Assembly (NCBI GenBank): GCA_008933795.1
Contig: WBUJ01000005.1
Span: 1-63,130 of the forward strand
From: Candidatus Contendibacter sp.
GTDB lineage: Bacteria > Pseudomonadota > Gammaproteobacteria > Competibacterales > Competibacteraceae
DNA length: 63,130 nt
Direction of reading: 5' to 3'
Each line of letters begins with the position of its first letter. Position 1 is the stretch's first letter. The position numbers and the translations under genes were made by a program. Shown in pieces: positions 39,490-46,682 of the stretch. The notes below the pieces were generated by a model. The model saw only the letters and a list, made by a program, of their open reading frames with translations, was not told the DNA's origin and ran no database searches.

Positions 39490-39831
39490 ATGAAGACCTA
39501 CACCACGCTGGACGCCATCGGCGACATGTTCGTGATCTACGGTATCGTGATCGTGGTCTCGATGCTGGTCGCGGTGGTCATTCGCGGCATCGTCTGGGTG
39601 CTGTCGCGCCAAGCCAAGCAAGAAGAAGCCAAAGCCCCGGCCAAGCCCGCTGCACCGCCGATCCTCGCCGGCGTTCCCCAGGAACATCTGGCGGTCATCA
39701 CGGCGGCAGTGGCCGCGATGATGGGCGCGCACCGCATCGTCCACATCGAAACCATGACCCGTGGCTTCGGTTGGACGGCGGAAGCACGCACGGTCCATCA
39801 CACCTCGCACGCGCCGCGCGCATCGCATTGA
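39490..39831 (+). CDS. mmdD: Decarboxylase delta/gamma membrane-anchor subunit (OadG-like)
   Basis: 113 residues. One TM helix (about 14-34), then a charged linker rich in Lys/Glu/Ala/Pro and a C-terminal domain with HIETMTRGFGWTAEARTVHH. OadG/MmdD proteins tether the carboxyltransferase and carrier to the membrane pump. The His-rich tail may help bind metal, as in OadG. Sits 31 bases after mmdA. Confidence 0.8.
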   Translation: MKTYTTLDAIGDMFVIYGIVIVVSMLVAVVIRGIVWVLSRQAKQEEAKAPAKPAAPPILAGVPQEHLAVITAAVAAMMGAHRIVHIETMTRGFGWTAEARTVHHTSHAPRASH

Positions 39832-39874
39832 GCATTTAACCCCTTTCCATCCCCTATCTTGCGAGCAAATCCAC

Positions 39875-40276
39875 ATGGAGAAGAAGTTCCGTATCACCGT
39901 CGAGGGCAAGCAGTATGTCGTTACGGTCGAGGACATTTCGACCGAGGGCACCCAGGGCATGTATCCCGAACCGGGGGGCATCATGAGCGCCGCCGCGACG
40001 GTGGCGGCCCCAGCGCCAGCCGCGCCCGCGCCGGCTGCAGCAGCCCCCGTCAGTACGGCCGGACCGGGCGACGAAGTCGCGCCGCTGGGTGGCGTGGTGC
40101 AGACCGTTCACGTCAGCGTCGGTCAGGCGGTCAACGAGGGCGACAAGCTGGTGTCCCTAGAAGCCATGAAGATGGTCACTCACGTTGTCGCCCGTCGGGG
40201 CGGCAAAGTCATCAGCATCGCGGTCAAACCGGGTGATCCGGTGGATGCCGGCCAGGTGCTGTTGACCATCGGCTGA
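39875..40276 (+). CDS. mmdC: Biotin carboxyl carrier subunit
   Basis: 133 residues. An N-terminal FRITVEGKQYVVTVED part, then an Ala/Pro-rich flexible linker (about 40-60) and a biotinyl domain with SLEAMKM, where Lys99 is the biotin site. Carries CO2 between MmdA and the membrane pump MmdB. ATG 39875 fits the conserved N terminus though its ribosome site is weak. Confidence 0.9.
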   Translation: MEKKFRITVEGKQYVVTVEDISTEGTQGMYPEPGGIMSAAATVAAPAPAAPAPAAAAPVSTAGPGDEVAPLGGVVQTVHVSVGQAVNEGDKLVSLEAMKMVTHVVARRGGKVISIAVKPGDPVDAGQVLLTIG

Positions 40277-40295
40277 GCGCCGGGAGCATTCCGCT

Positions 40296-41555
40296 ATGGA
40301 ATCCCTGAACTTTCTCGACCTGTTCCAGGGCATCAACACCCTGGTGCAGGGATTCTCCACCGACCCCAAGATCGCCTTCGGTCGCCTGTTCCTGATGGCG
40401 CTGGGGTTGCTGCTGTTCTACTTGGGGCGCAGGGGCGTCCTGGAAGCCCTGCTGATGATCCCGATGGGTCTGGGCATGGCGACCGTCAATGCGGGCGTCA
40501 TGTTCTTCTCCGCCTACGATCCAGCGACCGGCATGGCGATTGCCGCCGGCCAGGCGCAGCAGTTGCCGGGAACTCTGTTCATCGCACCGTTGGCCCTGGA
40601 CACCAACGCCCTGATGAACATTTTGCAAATCAACTGGTTGCAGCCGATCTACACCTTCATGTTCAGTAACGGCCTGATCGCCTGCTTCGTGTTCATGGGT
40701 ATCGGCACCCTGCTGGACGTGGGTTTCGTGATGGCGCGGCCGTTTCAAAGCATGATCATCGCCCTGTTCGCCGAACTGGGCACGGTCGTGGTATTCCCGC
40801 TGGCGGTGGCGATGGGGCTGAATCCGGGACAAGCGGCATCAGTGGCGACCATCGGCGGCGCGGACGGCCCGATGGTGCTGTTCACCTCGCTGATGCTGGC
40901 CAAGGATTTGTTTGTGCCGATCACGGTCGTGGCCTACCTGTATCTGGGACTGGCCTACGGCGGCTTTCCGTACCTGATCAAGCTGATGATTCCCGCAAAG
41001 CTGCGCGCCCTGCCGATGCCGATGGAAAAGGGCCGGACGATCACCTCCAACGAGAAGCTGGTCTTCGCGGTGATTGCCTGCGTGCTGCTCAGCCTGCTGT
41101 TCCCGGTCGCTTCGCCGTTGCTGCTGTCGCTGTTCCTGGGCGTGGTCATCCGCGAAAGCGATCTGCCGAACTTCTACGAGTTCTTCTCCAACACCGTGCT
41201 GTACGGCTCCACCTTCTTCCTGGGGCTGTTGTTGGGCGTGTTGTGCGAGGCGGGTACGATCCTGAACCCAGTGGTATTGAAACTGCTGGTGCTGGGTATT
41301 CTGTCGCTGCTGATTTCCGGCATCGGCGGGATTCTGGGTGGTTATGTGCTGTACTACTGGTCGGGCAAGAAGTACAACCCGGTCATCGGTATCGCCGGGG
41401 TGAGCTGTGTGCCCACCACCGCCAAGGTCGCGCAAAAGTCGGTGGGGTCGGGCGTCATCGTTCTGCCGCACGCGCTGGGCGCTAGCATCAGCGGCGTCAT
41501 CACCAGCGCCATCTTCGCGGCCACCTTGATCGCGTTTCTGCTGCCGAAAGGCTGA
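40296..41555 (+). CDS. mmdB: Na+-translocating decarboxylase beta subunit
   Basis: 419 residues, about 11 hydrophobic segments. OadB/MmdB-type pump that decarboxylates carboxybiotin and exports Na+. Landmarks: TLLDVGFVMARPFQSMIIALFAELGT, GADGPMVLFTSLMLA with the family's Asp, and NPVIGIAGVSCVPTTAKVAQ near the end. Complete and last in the operon. A hairpin-like CCTGGCGGG...CCCGCTGG follows at about 41569-41592 as a possible terminator. Confidence 0.93.
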   Translation: MESLNFLDLFQGINTLVQGFSTDPKIAFGRLFLMALGLLLFYLGRRGVLEALLMIPMGLGMATVNAGVMFFSAYDPATGMAIAAGQAQQLPGTLFIAPLALDTNALMNILQINWLQPIYTFMFSNGLIACFVFMGIGTLLDVGFVMARPFQSMIIALFAELGTVVVFPLAVAMGLNPGQAASVATIGGADGPMVLFTSLMLAKDLFVPITVVAYLYLGLAYGGFPYLIKLMIPAKLRALPMPMEKGRTITSNEKLVFAVIACVLLSLLFPVASPLLLSLFLGVVIRESDLPNFYEFFSNTVLYGSTFFLGLLLGVLCEAGTILNPVVLKLLVLGILSLLISGIGGILGGYVLYYWSGKKYNPVIGIAGVSCVPTTAKVAQKSVGSGVIVLPHALGASISGVITSAIFAATLIAFLLPKG

Positions 41556-41622
41556 TTCCAACCTGGCGGGTTGCTGGATGCGGCCCGCTGGTTTCCTTGA
41601 TCCACCTCTGGACCAACATCCC

Positions 41623-41670
41623 TTGACAGCACGGATTTCTGCCCCATACTAAGATAGTAATCAGTTACTA
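41623..41670 (+). promoter_or_regulatory. Promoter with operator for the TetR-exporter operon
   Basis: TTGACA at 41623-41628, an 18-base spacer and TACTAA at 41647-41652. The inverted repeat TAGTAA-TCAG-TTACTA (41655-41670) overlaps the likely start point, as expected for a TetR-type repressor site. Confidence 0.65.
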
Positions 41671-41689
41671 ACTTATATGGGATACAATC

Positions 41690-42301
41690 ATGGCCTTGGC
41701 CAAAACCCGCCTTCCCACCGAGGCGCGGCAACTGGAAATCGTCCACGCGGTGCTGGCGCTGGCGGCTCAGGGCAGTCCCGACGCCATCACCACCCAGGCC
41801 ATCGCCCAGCAGATGAGTCTGACTCAGGGCGCGGTGTTTCGCCACTTCCCAACCCGCGAAGCCATCTGGCTGGCGGTCGTGGACTGGGTGGAACAAAACC
41901 TGGGTGACGCTCTCGCCGCCGCGGTGGCCGAGGCCCGCGATCCGGTGGAGGGCTTGGGCCGGTTGTTCGAAGCCCATGTCGCTTTCATCGCCGCCCATCC
42001 CTCCGCGCCACGCCTGATTTTCAACGAGCTGCAAAAACCCGCCGCCCATCCGGTCAAGCAGCGGGTGTGCGGCCTGCTCGACCGCTACCGGCGACGGGTG
42101 GCCGAACTGCTGGCGCAGGCCAAGGCGCAGGCGCTGGTCGATCCGGCGCTCGACGAAGCCGCTGCTGCGACCCTGTTCGTCGGGACCGTGCAAGGGCTGG
42201 TGGTGCAAACCCTGCTGGCCGGCGACCCCCAAACCCTGCAACCGGCCGCCCGCCGCCTGTGGCCGCTGTACCTGCGCGGCATCGGAGTCCATCAGCCATG
42301 A
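41690..42301 (+). CDS. TetR/AcrR-family repressor
   Basis: 203 residues. The N-terminal helix-turn-helix has DAITTQAIAQQMSLTQGAVFRHFPTREAIWLAV (about 26-58), in pieces typical of the family. The C-terminal ligand domain has no recognised relative. It is the first gene of the exporter operon and probably represses it via the palindrome 20 bases upstream. Its stop overlaps the next ATG. Confidence 0.9.
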   Translation: MALAKTRLPTEARQLEIVHAVLALAAQGSPDAITTQAIAQQMSLTQGAVFRHFPTREAIWLAVVDWVEQNLGDALAAAVAEARDPVEGLGRLFEAHVAFIAAHPSAPRLIFNELQKPAAHPVKQRVCGLLDRYRRRVAELLAQAKAQALVDPALDEAAAATLFVGTVQGLVVQTLLAGDPQTLQPAARRLWPLYLRGIGVHQP

Positions 42302-43485
42302 AAATGCCCCGTCTCCGGCGGATTCTGTTGCTCGTCCTGGTCATCGCTGTCCTGGGCGGTTTCGGCTACATCGTCGCCCGCACCGGCCCCCTGGCGGCGG
42401 TTCGCGTCACCGTCGCCAGCCCGGAACGGCGCGATCTCCAGCCGGCGCTGTTCGGCATCGGCACGGTGGAAGCCCGCCGCGCCTACGCTATCGGCCCCAC
42501 CAGCGCCGGCCGGGTCCAGCAGGTGCGGGTGGATGTCGGCGATGTCGTGGCCGCCGGCGAGTTGGTGGCGGAGATGGACCCGGTGGATTTGAACGACCGC
42601 ATCGCCGCCGCCCGAGCCGCTCTGGAACGGGCCGGCAACGCGCTGACTGCCGCCCAGGCGCAGGTGCGGGAAGCGGTCAGCCGCCAGGAACTGGCCGAGC
42701 CGAACGCCCGCCGCTTCAGCGATCTGCGCCGCCAGGGCTTCGTGACCCAGGAAGCCGCCGACGCCAAACAGCACGAAGCCAACGCCGCCCGCAGCGCGCT
42801 GGCCGCCGCCCAGGCCAATCGGGACGCGGCCCGTCAGGAACGGGCGCGGCTGCTGGCCGAACAGGGGGCAGCCGGGAAATTGCGGGCCAATCTGGAATTA
42901 CGCAGCCCGGTCGCCGGCGTGGTGATCGCCCGCGATGCCGAACCCGGCTCGACCGTGGTCGCGGGGCAGAGCGTACTGCGGCTGATGGACCCGACCAGCC
43001 TGTGGCTGAAAGTACGGATCGATCAGGGCCGTTCCGCCGGACTTCAGGCCGGCCTGCCGGCGGATATCGAACTGCGTTCCCGCCCCGGCGAACGGTTCCC
43101 CGGCCGGGTGGCGCGGGTGGAGCTGGCCGGCGACAGCGTGACCGAAGAAAAAATCGCCCAGGTCGCGTTCGACGCCCTGCCGGACGGCGTGGCGCTCGGC
43201 GAACTGGCGGAAGTGACGGTGCGCCTGCCGGCGATTCCCAACGCGCGGGTGTTGCCCAACTCCGCCATCCAGCAACGGCAGGGTCAGACCTGCGTGTGGT
43301 TGCTGACCGGGGAGGGCAAGGCGCGATTCCAGCCGCTCCGTTTCGGCATCCGCGACCTGGATGGCGCCGCCCAGATGCTCGACAACTTGCCGCCGGAGGC
43401 CCGCGTCATCGTCCACAGCAGCCGGGAATTGCGCGAGGGCGATGCGGTCAAGCCCAGTGAGGAACTGGCGGGGGGGCGCGGATGA
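42298..43485 (+). CDS. HlyD/RND-type periplasmic adaptor of the ABC exporter (DevB-like)
   Basis: 395 residues. An N-terminal TM anchor (about 8-26), a lipoyl half-motif, an Ala/Arg-rich coiled coil (about 105-195, AARAALERAGNALTAAQAQ) and the second half LELRSPVAGVVIARDAEPGS. Beta-barrel C-terminal part. With the following permease and ATPase it forms a DevBCA-type tripartite exporter; the cargo is unknown. Overlaps both neighbours by 4 bp. Confidence 0.9.
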   Translation: MKMPRLRRILLLVLVIAVLGGFGYIVARTGPLAAVRVTVASPERRDLQPALFGIGTVEARRAYAIGPTSAGRVQQVRVDVGDVVAAGELVAEMDPVDLNDRIAAARAALERAGNALTAAQAQVREAVSRQELAEPNARRFSDLRRQGFVTQEAADAKQHEANAARSALAAAQANRDAARQERARLLAEQGAAGKLRANLELRSPVAGVVIARDAEPGSTVVAGQSVLRLMDPTSLWLKVRIDQGRSAGLQAGLPADIELRSRPGERFPGRVARVELAGDSVTEEKIAQVAFDALPDGVALGELAEVTVRLPAIPNARVLPNSAIQQRQGQTCVWLLTGEGKARFQPLRFGIRDLDGAAQMLDNLPPEARVIVHSSRELREGDAVKPSEELAGGRG

Positions 43486-44675
43486 TCAGCCTGGCGGGCC
43501 GCGACATTCTCCATTCCTGGGGCAAGTACGCCTTCACCGGCCTGGGCCTGGGGCTGCTGATCGGCGTCACCCTGTCCATGGCCGGCATCTATCGCGGCAT
43601 GGTGGACGACGGCAAGGCGCTGCTGGCCAACAGCGGCGCGGATTTGTGGGTAGTGCAGCGGGACACCCTCGGCCCCTACGCTGAACCGTCCAGCCTGCGC
43701 GACGATGTTTATCGCGGCTTGCTCGGCCTGCCGGGGGTGGCGCGCGCCGCCAACGTCACTTACCTGACCATGCAGGCGCGCCAAGGCGAGCGGGACGTGC
43801 GGGTGATGGTGGTCGGCATCCAGCCGGGCGAACCGGGCGAGCCGCGCTATCTGATCGCCGGCCGCCAGATTGAGCGCACGCACTACGAAGCGGTGGCCGA
43901 CGCCAGCACCGGCTTCCAACTCGGCGCGCGTGTCCGCATCCGCCGCCACGACTACACGGTGGTCGGGCTGACCCGGCGCATGGTGTCGGCCAGCGGCGAT
44001 CCGATGGTGTTCATCCCGCTGCGCGACGCCCAGGAGGCGCAGTTTCTCAAGGACAACGACGCCATCGTCAACGAACGGGCGCGGGTGCTGGCCAATCCGG
44101 CGCTGAATCGGCCTGGAATACCGGGACTGGCCGAGACCCTCTCCCGCAGCCAGGAAACCAGCCGCATGGTCAACGCCGTGCTGGTGCAAATCGCCCCCGG
44201 CTGGGCCGCTGACGAAGTGGCGGAGACCATTCGCCGCTGGAAACGCCTGCAAGCCTACACCGTCCCACAGATGGAGGAGATTCTCATCGCCAAGCTGATC
44301 GCCACCTCGGCCCGGCAGATCGCGGTGTTTCTGATGATTCTGGCCGTGGTCAGCGCCGCCATCGTTTCCTTCATCATCTACACCATGACGCTGGGCAAGC
44401 TGCGCGAAATCGCCGTACTCAAGCTGATCGGCGCGCGCAACCGCACCATCGCCGGGATGATTTTGCAGGAAGCCTTGGGACTGGGACTGATCGGCTTCCT
44501 GGTCGGTAAAACCGTCGCTACCCTGTGGGCGCCCTATTTTCCCAAATACGTGCTGCTGGAACCGGGTGACGCCGCGCGGGGCTTCGTGGCGGTGATGGTG
44601 ATCTGCGCCCTCGCCAGCACCCTGGCGATTCGCACCGCGCTGCGGGTGGACCCCGCCACCGCGATTGGAGGTTGA
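43482..44675 (+). CDS. ABC exporter permease, FtsX/MacB-type (DevC-like)
   Basis: 397 residues. One TM near the N terminus (about 18-36), a large periplasmic domain, and three TM helices near the C terminus (about 280-305, 325-350, 365-385). KLREIAVLKLIGARNRTIAGMIL is the typical cytosolic coupling segment. Forms the membrane part with the adaptor upstream and ATPase downstream. Confidence 0.9.
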   Translation: MISLAGRDILHSWGKYAFTGLGLGLLIGVTLSMAGIYRGMVDDGKALLANSGADLWVVQRDTLGPYAEPSSLRDDVYRGLLGLPGVARAANVTYLTMQARQGERDVRVMVVGIQPGEPGEPRYLIAGRQIERTHYEAVADASTGFQLGARVRIRRHDYTVVGLTRRMVSASGDPMVFIPLRDAQEAQFLKDNDAIVNERARVLANPALNRPGIPGLAETLSRSQETSRMVNAVLVQIAPGWAADEVAETIRRWKRLQAYTVPQMEEILIAKLIATSARQIAVFLMILAVVSAAIVSFIIYTMTLGKLREIAVLKLIGARNRTIAGMILQEALGLGLIGFLVGKTVATLWAPYFPKYVLLEPGDAARGFVAVMVICALASTLAIRTALRVDPATAIGG

Positions 44676-44676
44676 G

Positions 44677-45414
44677 ATGAGCGCCGCGCTTCCGAATCAG
44701 GCTACCACCACGCCCGCCATCGAGGTTTCCGGCCTGCGCAAGCGGTACGGCGCGGGGGATACCGCCGTGGATGCGCTCAAGGGGGTGGATTTGACCGTGC
44801 AACCCGGCGAGGTGATCGGGCTGATCGGGCCGAGCGGTTCTGGAAAAAGCACCCTGCTCAAGTGTCTGGGCGCGGTCACCGAGCCGACCGCCGGGCGGAT
44901 CGCATTGTCGGGGGAAACGGTGTACGACGGCGGCTGGCGCAACCTCGATCCGCGGGCCCTGCGCCGCGACCGCATCGGCTTCGTGTTTCAGGCACCCTAT
45001 CTGATTCCGTTTCTCGACGTGACCGATAACGTCGCCCTGCCGCTGCTGCTGGCGGGGCGGTCGAACCGGGGCGCGCGCCAGCGGGCGCGGGAACTGCTGG
45101 CGGCGCTGGACGTGGAACATCGCGCCCAGGCGGCCGTCGCCCAACTGTCCGGCGGCGAACAGCAGCGGGTCGCCATCGCCCGGGCCTTGGCTAATCAGCC
45201 GCCGATCATTCTGGCCGACGAGCCGACCGCGCCGCTCGACAGCGAGCGGGCGCTGGCGGTGGTGCGGATTCTGAACCGGATGGCGCAGCAGTACCAAACC
45301 GCGATCATCGTGGTCACCCATGACGAGAAGATCATCCCGACCTTCAAGCGGCTCTATCACATCCGCGATGGGCGCACCTACGAGGAGGCTGGCGAGGGAC
45401 GGGAGTTTGGTTGA
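44677..45414 (+). CDS. ABC exporter ATPase (DevA/LolD-like)
   Basis: 245 residues. Walker A GPSGSGKSTLLK (about 51-62), Q-loop VFQAPYLIPF, signature LSGGEQQRVAIARAL, Walker B IILADEPTAPLDS and switch VTHDEK. A degenerate copy of this gene lies at 49.1 kb. ATG 44677 is preceded by TTGGAGG. The end of the operon is followed by a plain 98-base gap. Confidence 0.93.
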   Translation: MSAALPNQATTTPAIEVSGLRKRYGAGDTAVDALKGVDLTVQPGEVIGLIGPSGSGKSTLLKCLGAVTEPTAGRIALSGETVYDGGWRNLDPRALRRDRIGFVFQAPYLIPFLDVTDNVALPLLLAGRSNRGARQRARELLAALDVEHRAQAAVAQLSGGEQQRVAIARALANQPPIILADEPTAPLDSERALAVVRILNRMAQQYQTAIIVVTHDEKIIPTFKRLYHIRDGRTYEEAGEGREFG

Positions 45415-45512
45415 TTCAATGAGGCGCGTTCGTGTCGCCCCCATTGCTAGGGTATGCGCGGATGAACCACACTGAACCGGCAAGGTATTGACGAGAGAGG
45501 GTGGATGTTTCC

Positions 45513-46295
45513 ATGGACCTGATCATCATCGGACTGGCCGCGGGCGTGGCGTCGGCGCTGACCCTGTTTTCCGGATTCGGCCTCGGCACGGTGCTCATGC
45601 CGGTATTCGCCTTGTTCTTTCCGGCGCCGCTGGCCGTCGCGGCCACGGCGGTCGTGCATTTCGCCAACAACCTCTTCAAGTTTGGCTTGATGTTCGGGCA
45701 GGCCGATTGGCGGGTCGTGGCCCGGTTTGGCGTACCCGCTGCCCTGACGGCTTTTATCGGCGCGAGTCTGCTGACCTGGTTCGACCGCCTGCCGCCCTGG
45801 GTCGAGTATCAACTGGCCGGCGCGGCGCATGAAATCACGGCAGTCAAGGCCGTGATCGGGCTGCTGATCATGATCTTTGCGGGGCTGGAACTGTCGCCGC
45901 GCGTCCAGGCGCTGGCGATCCCGGCGCGGTATCTGCCGCTGGGCGGCGCGTTGTCCGGTTTTTTCGGGGGCCTGTCGGGCAATCAGGGGGCTCTGCGCTC
46001 GGCCTTTCTGATCCGGCTGGGGCTCTCGAAGGACGCCTTCGTGGCGACCGGCGTGGTCTCGGCCGTCATCGTTGACGCCTCGCGGTTGCTCGTCTACGGG
46101 ACTGGGTTCCTGGCCGACTATTTCACCCAGTCGCGGGAACTGCTGCCGCTGGTCGCGGTGGGTGCCTCTTGCGCGTTCGCGGGGGCGGTGCTCGGCAAGC
46201 GCCTGCTCCAAAAAGTCACGTTGCGCGCCGTGCAACGGATCGTGGCGGGCATGTTGCTGCTGGTCGGCGCGGGCTTGGTGACCGGGCTGATTTGA
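45513..46295 (+). CDS. TauE/SafE-family membrane permease
   Basis: 260 residues with about eight hydrophobic segments. The repeated Gly-rich halves (SGFGLGTVLMPVFALFFP and SGFFGGLSGNQGALRS) are typical of this family of anion exporters of sulfite- or organosulfonate-like ions. ATG 45513 chosen; a GTG at 45501 lies only a few bases after GAGAGAGG. Substrate not predictable. Confidence 0.85.
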   Translation: MDLIIIGLAAGVASALTLFSGFGLGTVLMPVFALFFPAPLAVAATAVVHFANNLFKFGLMFGQADWRVVARFGVPAALTAFIGASLLTWFDRLPPWVEYQLAGAAHEITAVKAVIGLLIMIFAGLELSPRVQALAIPARYLPLGGALSGFFGGLSGNQGALRSAFLIRLGLSKDAFVATGVVSAVIVDASRLLVYGTGFLADYFTQSRELLPLVAVGASCAFAGAVLGKRLLQKVTLRAVQRIVAGMLLLVGAGLVTGLI

Positions 46296-46312
46296 GGCGC
46301 GGCGGGCGGAAT

Positions 46313-46603
46313 TCAGCAATCCGCCACCCGCTGCCAGGCCGCGATCAGTCCGGCAGCGGCGCGGTCGATGTCCTCCTTCAAGGTCATGACGCCCACCGAA
46401 AGCCGTACCGCGCCTGCCGCGCGGGCGGCAGCGATGCCCATGGCGGCTAGTACCCCGCTGACGGCGTCGTGTTCGGAGTGGCACGCCGACCCGAGCGAGG
46501 CGGCCACCTCGCCGCTCGCAGCGTGCAGCAGCATCCGTCCGGTCACGCCGGGGAACGAGACGTGCAGAGTATTGGGCAGCCGCTCGTCGGGATGGCCGTT
46601 CCA
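46313..46603 (-). pseudogene. C-terminal relic of a cysteine desulfurase (NifS/IscS-like)
   Basis: About 95 codons. NGHPDERLPNTLHVSFPG and GSACHSEHDAVSGVLAAMG hold the catalytic-Cys loop, and the end AVRLSVG..EDIDRAAAGLIAAW matches the family C terminus. The PLP-lysine part is gone, and the upstream codons run into unrelated sequence. A truncated remnant that cannot be active alone. Confidence 0.75.
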
Positions 46604-46682
46604 GGGCGATGCTGACCAGGGTGTCCAGGGCACCCATGATGGCCGTGTCGTGTTTGATTGCTTTAAATTAAAAATCAAAGAC

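Noticed and set aside
36421-41555. Reading the acyltransferase plus decarboxylase genes as a malonate decarboxylase system
   Set aside because: The carboxyltransferase is a single MmdA/PccB-type chain and no malonate-specific ACP or carrier genes are present.
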